Source: Henricia sp. BOLD:AAB3569 (lineage: Eukaryota > Echinodermata > Asteroidea > Spinulosida > Echinasteridae). From it: a stretch of 64,000 nt of DNA. Positions within the stretch are counted from its first letter, which is position 1. Every line of letters starts with the position of its first letter. A program made the position numbers and the translations under genes. The notes below the pieces were generated by a model, which worked only from the letters and a program-made list of their open reading frames with translations, was not told the DNA's origin and made no database searches. The stretch covers positions 1,674,001 through 1,738,000 of the forward strand of contig JBBELK010000052.1 of NCBI GenBank assembly GCA_037783545.1, in the 5' to 3' direction. Below are positions 23,032-34,419 of the stretch, in pieces.

Positions 23032-26000
23032 CTACGAGAAAAAAGGGTACACTCTAAAAACAGATTGGTTGAATTCAACCAATTGGTTGGTAGATATGTG
23101 TCCAACCAATATATTGGTTAAAATAACCAGTCATATTGGTTAAAATAACCAATCATATTGGTTAAAATGACAAATCCGTACTGGTTAACCAATATAGATT
23201 TGTCATTTTAACCAATATGATTGGTTAAAATAACCAATATGATTGGTTATTTTAACCAATATATTGGTTGGACACATATCTACCAACCAATTGGTTGAAT
23301 TCAACCAATCTGTTTTTAGAGTGTAACAAGATCATTTTCATGATTTTTAATAAAGTGAGTTTTAGGTTTCAACACAACTTATTCTGAATATGTTTACTCA
23401 GCGGTTAACCTCGTGTACAGGTACCGGAGGTCGCAATCATAGGTGAAAACTTGGGGTTGCAGGTTCGAACCTCCCCACGGCTACGGTACCTGTGCCCTTG
23501 GGCAAGGCACTCAACCACACTTGTTCCATCCTTCGGAAGGGATGTAAAGCCGTTGGTCCAGTGTGTTAGGTAATGGAAACGCACTCTAAAGATCCCAGAG
23601 CATTCTTTCGTGAAGAGCAAGGGGGATCATCCCCGGTGTCTCTGGCCATTTCTAATTATAATTCTAATTCTTCATGGGTTTCCTCACGCTTGCGAGTGAC
23701 AGTGCAATGAGCACTATTGAGGAATCCTTGGTATAAATACCAGAAAGAAATAATAATAATAATAATAATAATAACAATTTAAAGAACGCTGAATGCCGCA
23801 ATAGGGCGACACTTCGGGAAGACTCTCGCCGGGGACCACCGAAATTTCGGCAAGAATCACTCAAAATGACACCTTATTTTTTTACCCAAAGCTTCCGGAG
23901 AGACAGTTCCAGACCTAATAAAAATGGTTCTCGATTTAAAAAAAATGGTTTTTGACCTAAAAAAATTAATTTTAAACTCAAAAATATTAGGGCGACACCA
24001 AAATGTCGCCCTATTGAGCACGTCGCCCTAATATACTTTTTTTACACACGATTTGTCGCCCTATCCTACAATTCATAGTTTTTATATGTTACCGTTCGTG
24101 TTGGAAGTCGTGCAGGACTCTACCGCCCTAAAAATTCTGGAGACGTCGAGTCAACAGATCTGTTAACAAATCTGTTACACTAACACTAACACGTAACACA
24201 CACATATACAGGGACACACATTCGCCGGCAATCGGGGACATCCTATTAAACTTTATAAAACCCAACTATAGGGAAGAATTGTTTTAGTGGCACCTAACTT
24301 AACTTTACCTAAAGCTACAAAGGTGAAATTTAAACCTAAATGGTTTGTGCCCTAACCTATAATGGTTTAGAAACCATTATAGGTTAGGGCACAAACCATT
24401 CACATTTAAATTGCAGCTTTATAGGTACCGTCCCCGATTGCCGAAACACGGATGGGTGCGTGAGTGTTTGCCGGCAATCGGGGACTTTTTATTGCTTCTC
24501 TTTTTTGGACATAGTTTTTTTGCGAAGGCCTCCATAGTGCTATAATAACACTTGGAGGCGTTCATTTCCAACACCATAATTGGTGCTATTCTAGCACTTC
24601 AAAGTGCTTTAATAGTGTTAAGAATTATACTACTGGGTTTGCTCATTTGGAAATATCATCATTCAATAGAATTAAGTTTCATTGTTAAAATCTTACTTAC
24701 CAGAAGCTACAGATAACTCATCTTTATGTTGAAAATTCCACTTGAAATCGAACTTTTTCGCGTCATGAACGGAGCGAAACTTGTTATCAAATCGCTATTT
24801 TTTTCGCGCGAATCGCGTCGACGCGTGTTGATGACAGCCGCGGATTTCCGTACACTGCAAAAAACGCGGTGTTAAATTTCTAACACCAAGGTTTTTTTAA
24901 TTCTTTGGGTGTTACATTTGTGTCAAACGAACACCGGTGTAATAGATTAACAGCACAAAAAGTGGTGTAGATTTTGCATGGTGTTAAACTTGATAAACTG
25001 CGCATGATCATTATGCATAATGCAGAAATCCAGCTATTTGATTGGCTACATGCGTTTCTGATCATTTTTCCGCGTTTAAGCATACAAACCATAATTACCA
25101 CGTTGTACTTATGGCTAGACTATCTGAATTTTTCTTCCCTATGATATCTTCATTATTCCTTAAGGGATGTGACGAAATCATGAAAAAACATGATGAAAAC
25201 AATGGTATATTGCTGTTGCACAATTTCATTGCTGTTCCACCACAAACAGATCAGTGTTGAAATATTTTAACACCAAATGCTGGTGTTAATTTACACCATG
25301 GGTGTTAAATTTAACACCAATTGGTGTCGGCTTTGAATTCTGTAAGAATAAATCAACTGTATAATTGTTACAATTTAATTCCACATTTAGGTGTAAATTA
25401 ACACCAACATTCCTGCCCAAAATAAACACCAAGAAGAATACGTTGACACCAAATGGGGTTGTTAGAGTTTAACACTCTTCTTAGTGTTAAAAACTATTGA
25501 TTTCCAAATTGGTGTTACTCAACACCCAAATCCTTGCCCAATATGGATACCAACGAAGAATCAAATTTGACACCAGTGGTGTAGATTTTAACACCGCATT
25601 TTTTGCAGTGTATTATTTTACTACATCGACAGACAGCAAAAAAAACCAACAGGTCACGGAGTAACGAATATTTATTTTTGCATGACCCCGGCGAAATCTT
25701 GCGCATGCGCCCAACCGCTTCATCAAGTGCTGTATGGATTACACCTTGGGGTGCTGGATGTACACCAAGATGGTGCTACAAAGGACTTAAATCAACACTA
25801 TATTAGTGCTGTATTGGTAGCACTTTCACAGCACTTAGATAGTGCTGCAATGCTGACACTTCATCAAGTGCTGAAATGGCACTTGAGGTGCAGTCCCTCA
25901 GGAAGCACCTGGATAGTGCTAAATCTAACACTTAGGGATTTATTTATAACACTTCAGTTTTTAGAGTGTATGCTGACGTGATCCGTGACTGAAACTACTG

Positions 26001-29000
26001 AACGAACATGATAATGTAACACTAACACGTCCTGTTAATACGGTGTTTGTTGTGAGGTCACAATTCCAAACCAGTTAACAGATCTGTTAACATTAACATG
26101 TAACACACATAATTGTATTTACCATAATGTCTTTATGCATGCTTATAGGAATGTTATTTTTTGTCAGTCAGTTTGCCAATGTGTTAATGATTTTACAGTT
26201 GATTCACCTACCGATTGTTGTTCATGACTTCAACTGCGGCTTTGAATAACTTTTCTCCAGTGAAGGTGGTTATGTCAATCTGCTTGGCTATGCCGAGTTG
26301 CTCGATTCTGTTTGCAATGTTGAACTGATCGGCAAAGAGAGGTACGCCGACCATTGGCACTCCGTGGTAGGTGGCCTCATTAACGCTGCCTATTCCACAG
26401 TGTGTGATGAACAATCTAGTCTTGTGATGACCTGCAGAGCAGAAACAAAATAGACCGTGTACGTTGATCTCGAGAACGTGCGGGACTCTGCGAGACTCGT
26501 CGACTCGCGGAGACACGTATATAGGAGCTTAAGTCCGACTTACATCGACCGTTTTTTCGGTACCATTAAAGCAGCTACTTTAAGGAAGATGAACTATATA
26601 TACACCCATCACAAAAAGTTAGTTCCCGTCTAATACTTTTTGATGTAACTCAAAAACTTTTTGATTGCTTTTTGTCATTCAAAAAGTGATGTGTGCACCG
26701 ATGTCTTACGCACACAATAAGTGGTTACAGTTGGTCAGGAGACGCCGTTTTCACTAAGAAATCACGCATTTTATGAAATATTTCGCCAAAACAGAAGTTG
26801 CACTTTTGTCAATATGTTCACTTTTACACTCTGGAAAATTGTTTTTTGGTCATTATTACTTGTTGTAACTTCAGTAAAATAACAGAGTACTTATCTACAA
26901 GTACTGTTCAATAATGAGTGGGTCCGCCGTCTTTTGCAATCACCTCAAGACATCTTTTGCGCATGCTGATCAAATTTCGAATGCGCTGCTGATCTAAGTT
27001 TGCCCAGACCTGCTGTAAAATACAAAATCCTGCAAAGAAGTGTCGTCATTCACTTTCTTGTTGGCCTTCCGCTCGATGTCATCCCAGAAGTTCTCTATAG
27101 GATTGCAGTCGGGTCATCTTGCTGGCCATTTCATACGCTCAATCCCGTTTTCTTCTAAATACCGGTTGGTGATTTGAGCAAGGTGGGGTGTTGCAGTGTC
27201 GTCCATAAAGACGAACTCCTCTCCAATGGCATGCATACGGTAACATATGTGGCTGCAACACCTCGTCAACGTAACCGGTATTTGGAAGACAACGGGATTG
27301 AGCGTAATGAATGGCCAGCAAGATTTCCAGACAGCAATCCCACAGAGAACCTCTGGGATAACATCAAGCGGAAGGATGTAGCGTGAATGTCGCGCTTCAT
27401 TTATTGCACATCTGACGTTCATTGGAAACCTTTTGGGGCAATATTGCATTGTCAAATGATTATACGGGGTGATTTAGAGTTACATATTTATAATATATTG
27501 TTATTGTTATTGACTGTTTTATTCCATTCAGGAACAAACCCCATTACCCCGGGAAAGGGACACCAGTAAATAATATTTATTACATCATATGTTAGAAAAA
27601 CACAATGTGGAGAGGTTAACTAAATTTACATACTAGCACTACCTATAGTTGAATGTTCTTTCATTTAAAAAGCATCAAATACATACTTTGCAACCAATTT
27701 CAAAACAGTTGTCACGTGAGCTCATGAGAAAATTAAATTTATCATCTGTATGTGAGCTACTAAATTCTTGGTTAATTTAGTTAATTTAGTTAATTGCACA
27801 AAAGGTTCATACAATTTTTAATCTGACCTTTTATTTCCATTTCTGAGATAAACTGGTAACGCTACACGTAATATACAAACCACACAGCCAGAGCGCGTTG
27901 CTGGTAGTCCGCAAGTGGCGCAATTATTTTTGGCACAGATTAGTTGACGCGAATATATACGATGTATTATGGTCGTTTTCAAAAGTTCCTGACGGCTTCA
28001 GACGGTCTTTGCAATTTCTGTCCTGACCATGTGGACTTGATTTGTTTGGGTTTTTAGTGGAGGTTTTATCTACTCTTAACAGAAGTGAAGGTTCAAGTTG
28101 TTCAAAATTTGCTTAGCCTCGTTAATACTACTGAGATGTACTAAGCCTTTTTCGCAAAGGTATTTGCAAACCGGAAACTAAAGGTCAAAAATTTAAATTG
28201 TTTGTGACAAGTTAGGACATTTTCAACATTTTATTTTTTGTTTCGGTAGAATTTCAAGATAGTTTCCATGATTGGTAAACTGTTACAAATAGTTTTATCC
28301 CCCTGTGTGATTGAAGATATGCATGATTAAAACCAACCTGAGCAAAAACCAGCTCCGTACTTCGTCTAACTTTTGAGAAAACAGTCAAAAAAGGGTTTGC
28401 AGTCATTTCGCCCCAAAACCACTTCGCCCTGAACCATTTCGCCCTGAACCACGGCCTGTGCACGAAGTGGTTTTGGGGCGAAGTGGTATTTGGGCGATGT
28501 AGTGTTTAGACGAAGTGATTTGGGGCGAAATGGCACTCGGGCTAAGTGGTTTGGGGGCGAAATGGCACTTGGGCGAAATGGTTTTGGGGCGAATTGAATT
28601 TTCGTCTCATGAGACGAAAACTAATTGTTTTACTCATTTCTCAAAGACTATAGCACTTCAGACAAAACCATTTCAGGGAAAGTATTCTACGGTCATCATG
28701 TTTATATTGTGTAAGTTAGGCGTAAATCTGTGAACATTTCTGATTTTCGAGATTACCAATGATGTATACTGCCTTTAAGGTGCCTTACGCGGTACGGTGA
28801 AATGATAAATCAAAGAATATCTTCACAACGTTAAAACCCCATTGCCATTCCCTGACTTGGCTCCGGAAGTGTGGCCTGAAACGAGACTTATACGGTCTAT
28901 TGCATCATAAGTTGCGTTCCGTGCCTCAAAATCTAAAAAACAAAGTCGGGGATAAAAATCAGTTGATCCAAAAAAAGACTTACTGGAAAACGACACAGAG

Positions 29001-32000
29001 ATAGGAGCCTGCTATTAAAGGAGCGTGACCAGAGTTTCTGGAAAATAGTTTTCGATGTAACTTACCAATATTATCAAGTAACTCCCATACACACCTCCCA
29101 TGTCCCAAAAACCCGAAAACATTCGCAATTTCCAGTAAAAAATTGAACAAAACTATCGAGTCGGCTTTCAGCGGATAAACGTTGATACTGGAAAATTAGT
29201 TTACAAATAATCGGTGGATTTTCGACGATATCCTCGGAAATATGCGGCCTAGAAGCGCGGGAGTTTCAGTTTCGTAATCAGAAAAATATAACGGAAGTTA
29301 TGATATAAAAATCTCATGACCCATAAGGTAAGTCCCGGGGAGTTATGGGTAAAAAAAGTGATCTGGTCACACTCCTTTAAGCCACGGATCTCTATGCGTG
29401 AACAGGGTGTACAATGTGGGGTGATTATGCAACAGTTGAAGCCATCTAATACCGCAGGCAAGACAATCATTTGTCTAGACTGCTGGTCTATACAGACGCA
29501 TGCAGTCCACTTATTACAGGTACTCCAGTATAGAAATAGCCAGTTAAGGTAACGTATTATAAGTAAGATGGCAGACGATGGCGTCAATCAGGGAGTAACT
29601 TGCCCAATTGTTTTAACTTAATTAGATCCTACAGTGGGTCTTAATGACTCCGAGAAGGATCTCTAGATGTTTGTGAAACCAACCGCAAGCGCTCTAGTGC
29701 CATAGGAAAATGCACAATTAAACCCATGGTGACAACATTGTATCGGGTCTGTTAAAGCAAGCATTTCACTTCTGTCGTTTTATATAAGTTGCAGTTGAAA
29801 TGAACCTATGCGATTGAATATGCGGGTTACTGCTATGCTAGCTAGTATACTCACCGAGCAAATCGTTCAACGGAAGCCATCGGGAGAGCATGATGTTGTT
29901 GCCAAGCGTAGACGGTGGTTCCCCTTCGTACTTCCACACTATACTCTGAGGCAGCCGCGCAAAGGCAGCCGCGATTTCATCACACATGACAGGGTCTATT
30001 TGTTTTATATGGGTGGTGAGAGAGAAAATGACCACGCCACTGTCGCCTGATCCTTCCACAAAGGCATCAAAGTCCTGTAAAAGGTACATGTACGTATGAG
30101 AGGCAATCATGTGGTTTATTATCACTGGAGTCAAATGTGATCGGACGTGCTGGGGTGGTATGGAGTATTGAGCAGGTCCATTACCTCTGACATGTCCCAT
30201 CTAACAGCACAGCGTCTCAACATTTGCCTCAGTCTCCCAACCAGTTCTTATTGCCTGGTTTCTAGCACCGACTCCGTTTCATGATACATATGCCATGTTC
30301 GGGTTTCAGAGACAGCGCCAAAATAATTGCCGCGCTCTTTATTCTGGAAGTGGACGAGAGAGAAAACTGATTTGACGTATAGAGCCTATGCGTAAAGCTA
30401 GTTCAACATGACATTTTCACGTTTTGGTCCACATAGCCAACGTTAAAGGGACACACCGGCTTTGTTAGGCTATTTTGGGCTCTAAATAGACCCATACATT
30501 ATTCTGAAGCGCTTTCCAGAGTAAATTAGATATATCCTGAAAAGACGCCGTCAAATTTGGCCGTTTTTGAGCATTTTTAAAAAAATTCAAGGTCACGTGA
30601 CTTTTCGGAACCAGATTCTGGTTCCGAAAAGTCACATGGTCTTGCGAGTTAGTTTTGTGTCCAGCCGCATGAATGTTTTCTACTGCAGAACTGCACCAAA
30701 TTCAACTCTGATTTACCCCCAATATTTATAAGATATTGACAAAAGAGAGACTATTTATACAGGTATAAAACAAAGTTGAACATATGTATGAAAATTCGAA
30801 CATATATGTCTGGAGAACGGGAGCGAGCGCGTGCTACGGCAGGCTACCGTTGAGTGTAGGATATTTGCCCTGCGCAGCACGGCAAATAGCCTGAGTCCAC
30901 ACACGGCCGTGTGTTGCTCCGGTGTACGTTTGTGAAGACAAAACATGATGCCAACTCCCGGCAACAGAAAACGGAAATTCCTATTCCGTCGTCGGGGCTG
31001 TCCAGTGAAATCGTGAGCAGAAAATTGGAGATAACTTGAGTAGGAGAACTGAGAGCGAATCGTTTGTGACAAAGTCGTGAGGCTCGCGCGTAGTTGCAAC
31101 GGCTGGTAAAGCGTATAACCCGTCTTTTGACCGTCTTTGTTAATTTTGCACTTCTTTAGTAAATTACGGGATATTTTGATGATATCTTTTCACAACGACC
31201 ATCAAAAAAGTATTGTCAATGCTGCTACATCACTAAATCATGTAAAAAGTAGGCCGGTGTGTACCTTTAAACAGCACAAAGTATCAATTGATAGCACAAA
31301 GTATGTAGCGGAACCTGGTTTTGGGTTGGTCAAGCAATGAATGGTGTCTTACCGTTTCAAGTGGTTCAGCCGGCGCTGTCGTGAGCCCACCAAAGACAGC
31401 GACGTTTGGAGTTAAGGCTTGGGGGAAAAGTGTATTAAAACCATTATTTAGCATCCAGAGTTCAGCCCGCCCCAATGATTCGGAAACACTCATCTCCGGC
31501 CTGATGGCGTGCTTGATTTTCAGATCGTCGAACGGCTTCAGGAAGAAGTAATCAAAGAAGAAAGCATTAAGGCCGTAGACAAGGAGATTCATGCAGCGCT
31601 GGAACAGGTTCATTTCGTCCGTGTAACTGGTCAGAAAACTGGGTACAAAGGCCGGTTGGCTCGGAACACCAGCGAACCGACTGTTTATCATCGGTGATAC
31701 CGAGGTAATCACTACGTTAATGTAGCGAATGCCAAAATTCTGTGCGATCATGACAGAACAAGGAACTAAGACATCCCCGACGACCATGTCGAACTTGGCA
31801 GCTCGCAATCGCTCCATCAGAGCGTGGTCAGACAAAGCGGAATTACACTCTGCAGAAAAGATACCCGCCCTGCGAGCTGACTGAAGCTTGTACCATAAGG
31901 ACGCCTGTTCTCCTCTGAGACACGATGCCACATAAGCCTCCATTAACGGCAAAAAACGAATAAACGGCGAATGAAAGATCTCAAACTTGAAGAATTTGGC

Positions 32001-32213
32001 CAGACTGGTGTTGGTGGGATCGTCACGTATATCACTAATGAGGAACGTGACTTGATGTCCCCGACGGACTAGAGTCTCCGCCATCATCGTGGCTGATTTG
32101 AAATGGCTTGTGCCTATTCCTGGCACGAAAAGAAGATTGAGGGCTGGCGCTGATTGGGGAAATACCACCAAGAACAGAATCGCAAAAAGTAATACCGAGC
32201 CCTTCGCCATCAT
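22752..32213 (-). CDS. UGT: UDP-glucuronosyltransferase gene, four coding exons, apparently complete
   Basis: UGT1/UGT2-type enzyme that transfers sugar from UDP-glucuronate (or another UDP-sugar) to lipophilic compounds, in the ER membrane facing the lumen. Exons 32213-31353, 30074-29855, 26431-26212 and 23031-22752 join in frame to 526 aa plus stop. Seen: signal peptide MMAKGSVLLFAILFLVVF, His37 in GIGTSHFKS and Asp147 in VVGDVLVPC (the expected catalytic pair), the UGT signature at residues 368-396 (FITHCG to PLFADQ), and a membrane helix near residues 485-510 followed by a short basic tail. Oddities: the usual W-x-P-Q donor-site motif reads WLPL (residues 353-356), and the tail lacks the dilysine ER signal of vertebrate UGTs. 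The start was chosen at residue 28 of the longest frame because it gives the signal peptide; 32210 is equally possible. Acceptor substrate unknown. Confidence 0.95.
23048..23325. mobile_element. Near-perfect 278-bp fold-back element with TACACTCTAAAAAC ends
   Basis: The whole element is a palindrome with arms of about 135 bp. The arms repeat ATTGGTTAAAATAACCA units, so sub-hairpins exist inside them. The central TTAACCAATATAG lies near 23185. It sits in UGT intron 3, next to the exon 4 acceptor. A related end, GTTTTTAGAGTGTA, closes 25960-25975. Confidence 0.9.
23402..23775 (+). mobile_element. tRNA-derived SINE, CTTCGGAAGGGATG body, copy 1
   Basis: Pol III box B GGTTCGAACCTCC at 23462-23474, a GCCCTTGGGCAAGGCAC segment typical of Deu-like SINE cores, then ATCCTTCGGAAGGGATGTAA and GGTATAAATACCAG, with a (TAA)n tail. 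Box A is degraded. The second copy is at 47764. Confidence 0.85.
23780..24070. repeat. Inverted AGGGCGACA repeats
   Basis: TAGGGCGACA occurs near 23803 and 23988 and inverted near 24012, 24030 and 24054 (TGTCGCCCTA). The block looks like overlapping fold-back remnants. No gene. Confidence 0.5.
24224..24485. mobile_element. Fold-back element with GCCGGCAATCGGGGAC ends
   Basis: The end GCCGGCAATCGGGGAC (24224) is inverted near 24428 (GTCCCCGATTGCCG). Between them lies a perfect inner hairpin, GTGCCCTAACCTATAATGG and its inverse (about 24336-24394). A third copy of the end, in direct orientation, follows at 24470. Confidence 0.7.
24851..25612. mobile_element. Non-autonomous element built of ACACC/GGTGT palindromes
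   Basis: Ends TACACTGCAAAAAACGCGGT and the inverse ACCGCATTTTTTGCAGTGTA; about 28 terminal bases match. The interior repeats GGTGTTAA and TTAACACC at least a dozen times. No coding frame with a recognisable domain. It lies in UGT intron 3. Confidence 0.8.
25715..25975. repeat. AGTGCT/AGCACT-rich element fragment
   Basis: Repeated AGTGCTG, AGCACTT and CACTTGAGGTGC words, ending TTTTTAGAGTGTA, the end sequence of the 23048 fold-back. Similar words lie at 24530-24640 on the far side of the ACACC element, so one older element may have been split by it. Confidence 0.55.
26212..26431 (-). CDS. UGT: UGT exon 3 (UGT signature exon)
   Basis: Acceptor CTGCTCTGCAG ends at 26432; donor GTAGGT from 26211. 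It encodes (G)HHKTRLFITHCGIGSVNE, then ATYHGVPMVGVPLFADQ, the glycosyltransferase signature that binds the UDP-sugar, then FNIANRIEQLGIAKQID and KAAVEVMNNNR. Confidence 0.96.
26597..27300 (-). mobile_element. Tc1-like transposase remnant (C-terminal part) with one element end
   Basis: Minus-strand reading frames show YVDEVLQPHMLPYACH, GEEFVFMDDTATPHLAQ, RYLEENGIERMKWPAR and NPIENFWDDIERK, the second and third catalytic blocks of Tc1 transposases, spread over more than one frame with a stop. CACCCATCACAAAAAGTTAG at about 26602-26621 resembles the terminal repeat. The first catalytic block and the other end are missing. Dead copy inside UGT intron 2. Confidence 0.85.
27275..27390 (+). mobile_element. 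Second Tc1-like transposase fragment, opposite orientation
   Basis: The plus strand encodes RYLEDNGIERNEWPARFPDS followed by NPTENLWDNIKRKD, the same block as the neighbouring minus-strand fragment but with different substitutions. Two copies therefore meet head to head. Confidence 0.8.
27391..28283. other. UGT intron 2, middle part
   Basis: Nothing recognisable; AT-rich with GTTAATTTA repeats near 27770-27795. Confidence 0.4.
28284..28782 (+). mobile_element. GTTACAAATAG / CGAAGTGG family, copy 2
   Basis: Closely matches 20523-21001 over its full length, with one more CACTTCGCCCTGAACC unit. The high similarity suggests fairly recent spread or gene conversion. Confidence 0.75.
29019..29376. 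mobile_element. TTAA-flanked AGGAG-end element, whole copy
   Basis: TTAA on both sides (29015-29018, 29377-29380). Ends are AGGAGCGTGACCAGAG and TCTGGTCACACTCCT. No coding capacity. The truncated relative is at 16184. Confidence 0.85.
29855..30074 (-). CDS. UGT: UGT exon 2
   Basis: Acceptor TACCTTTTACAG ends at 30075; donor GTGAGT from 29854. It encodes DFDAFVEGSGDSGVVIFSLT, then DEIAAAFARLPQSIVWKYEG and SRWLPLNDLL with a split Gly codon. In most UGTs the same place reads W-x-PQNDLLGH; here Gln is Leu. Confidence 0.96.
30447..31266. mobile_element. TTAA-flanked AGGGACACACCGGC element, copy 2
   Basis: TTAA at 30443-30446 and 31267-31270; ends AGGGACACACCGGCTT and AGGCCGGTGTGTACCT. Orientation is opposite to 14215-15017: GTTAGGCTATTTTGGGCTC here matches inverted GAGCCCAAAATAGCTC there. 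It ends about 87 bp from UGT exon 1, in intron 1. Confidence 0.85.
31353..32213 (-). CDS. UGT: UGT exon 1 (signal peptide and acceptor-binding half)
   Basis: 287 whole codons ending PLET before donor GTAAGA (31352-31347). It starts with a 24-residue signal peptide and contains GIGTSHFKSATMMAETLVRR, AKFDMVVGDVLVPCSVMIAQ and the membrane-associated region FFFDYFFLKPFDD. One long first exon is usual for animal UGT genes. Confidence 0.95.
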
Positions 32214-32297
32214 TGGTATATTTTGTAAACTAAGCAATGATGCAGGGAAAGTAAAATTGCTGTGTTTGCGTTGAAATGAACAGGTGAACGGCAAATC

Positions 32298-32315
32298 AGA
32301 TAATGCGAATTATCT
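32298..32315. promoter_or_regulatory. Paired inverted GATA sites upstream of UGT
   Basis: AGATAATGCGAATTATCT, a palindrome holding two GATA-factor cores, about 85 bp before the UGT start codon. GATA control of gut or liver genes is established in animals; that this site acts here is inference. Confidence 0.3.
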
Positions 32316-32539
32316 TTGGGCAAATTAAATCTGAAATTCAAATACCAGCATTATTTGAGGGCAAACGCGTGAAGCATATCGGCTGGCTGTAAATTATCCT
32401 TAAGGCTGTACAAGGTCAACAATTGGGTAATGAAGCATTGTTGAAATGCTGGTATTAATTGTCGGCACGGGCTTTCAAGAGAGTCGCATCATCAACCTTA
32501 TGAGTACGACTTATAGAAACTGATTTGTTGTTGGTCTTT

Positions 32540-32698
32540 AAGCGGGCCTCCCACTGTGCGATTTTTGCCACGAATTTCCTACGAATTGGTACGATTACCA
32601 GACACTGTCTATAGACTCTATACACACAATCGTACTTAATCGTAGCTAATCGTAGGAAATTCGTGGCCAAAATCGCACAGACAGTGGAAGGCCCGCTT
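32540..32698. mobile_element. Fold-back element with AAGCGGGCCTCC ends
   Basis: Arms AAGCGGGCCTCCCACTGTGC and GCCACGAATTTCCTACGA, inverted on the right and ending GGAAGGCCCGCTT. It lies about 330 bp upstream of the UGT start codon, so it may have entered the promoter region. Confidence 0.85.
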
Positions 32699-32745
32699 CA
32701 TCCGAGGCTGTAAAATCCGTGTCAGCGAGCCAAGCCGTTCACTAG

Positions 32746-32905
32746 ATACTCGTGATTGGCGATTCCATGATCAAGAACATAAAATGCAACCGTCTTAGCA
32801 AGAAACGGGTTAATTGCTACACCTTTTCTGGAGCCAAGATTGAGGACCTAGCGTACGTCAACCGTAAGACGGTCGAAGGGTATAAAATGCGCATTTATAG
32901 CCAGG
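32746..32905 (+). pseudogene. SGNH-esterase-like fragment, probably from a LINE ORF1
   Basis: The frame reads ILVIGDSMIKNI, then RLSKKRVNCYTFSGAKIED and LAYVNRKTVEG. The GDS block and the following SGAKIED resemble the esterase domain found in ORF1 of CR1-type LINEs. It is cut on both sides and holds no complete domain. A host gene remnant is the alternative. Confidence 0.5.
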
Positions 32906-34419
32906 GAGGTAGACGTCCCACAAGCTCACGACTGTTTTGCGACTTTTGCATAAGGATATTTTTGTCTTGCGATGTTCGGAGGATTATCGCAGGATACCGG
33001 TAATCCAGCGATAATCCCATATCCCACGATAATCCTGCGATTATCGTAAGACTGTCCTACGACATGCGTACGATTATCGTAGGCATGACTGAGCAAACAT
33101 GGCCATTATGAAAGGTAGTGAAATCATCACTGTGACAAGTTAGCACGTCACTTGAAAGTGGGATAAGACTCATAAGAGCAATTAGGTAATGAAAGAACAC
33201 AACTAAAACTAAAAACCTTTGTTTTAATTAACACCCAAAACAAGCTCCAAATAGGATTTTTATGAATGTAACCGAGTATATTGGTTTTATAGCATAGATT
33301 TCATTGATAAAAATTCCAAATAAGGGGCCATTTAAGTGTTTGAACGATTGTTACGTAACTACATCGTCCATGTTAAATCTTGACCTCTGAACGTCGTGTC
33401 TTAGGTTTCAGCAATATGGCTCCATGGTAGCAAAATGTTCAGACGGTGGTGAGAAAATGACTTTGAATCTGATGTGGACGAACATGGTAATGGTATACGA
33501 GAGTTCTCCACCGGAAGTCAGTGACAGCCACTTCCGGTCACTTTGAGAGTATCATAAATGGACTTGGCTTCCTTGGAAACATAAAAAAGATCCCAAATAT
33601 GGTGTAAATCGGTTCATTATTGCCGCAAATAGGCGCCTAGTCGGTCTGGAGGAGGGGGAACTGAAGACCCCGCCCCAGAGGGTCATCCAGAGGTCGGAAA
33701 ATTTGAACCCCACCATTTTCCTACTATTTAACCTCAAATCAACCCAATAAAGCAACAAAATCAATTTTAGGACGAAAATCATACGGGATGACACGTCATA
33801 CTGCACTAGTTGGTCAGTGGCATGGACCGTCAGTGTGGAATACACCTGCCGGTCGGAATGTGGAATTGGGAAAAGTGCGTTGCCTAAGGTCTAATTAGCA
33901 AAGATTCAAGCCAGAGCAATGAGTGGAATCGGAGACAAAGATCAGAAACCGTGGTTATACTTTTAATAATTCCAACTCATAATTCTTATACATCCAATAT
34001 CACTCAAACCCTAATTACTTATTCTTTTCCCCTGATAATCACTTAAATTGCCTTAAATTATTCTCCTGAAATCAAGCTTTGCAGCGGTTTTAAACCCCAG
34101 TATTTTCCTATGGTCAAAGCACAAATTCTATTCGCCATACAACTGCACATACATTTAAGTCCAACTGACCAATCACAAATCACGATTTCCATCTATGCAG
34201 ATTGTCAGTGACAGTGCTTATACAGTCTAATTTTTGAAGACTATCTTGCCATTCGTTGGGAAAGAATTCCTTTTCTTGTGATACCTCGTAAGCTTTTAAA
34301 ATGTTTTGTATAACTGTAGCCCGGTGCAAGGCAATTCGTGATGTCTACAAATTCCAAGCGTTGGGCTTTTAGCGCCATGTATGCATGTGCTGGTCCTTTT
34401 GGCAATGAATTTCAAGGGA
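32906..34419. other. Intergenic DNA
   Basis: CGATTATCGTAGG-type short inverted repeats lie at 32980-33085. There is a small hairpin, CCGGAAGTCAGTGACAGCCA followed by CTTCCGG, near 33510. No gene is supported. Confidence 0.4.
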
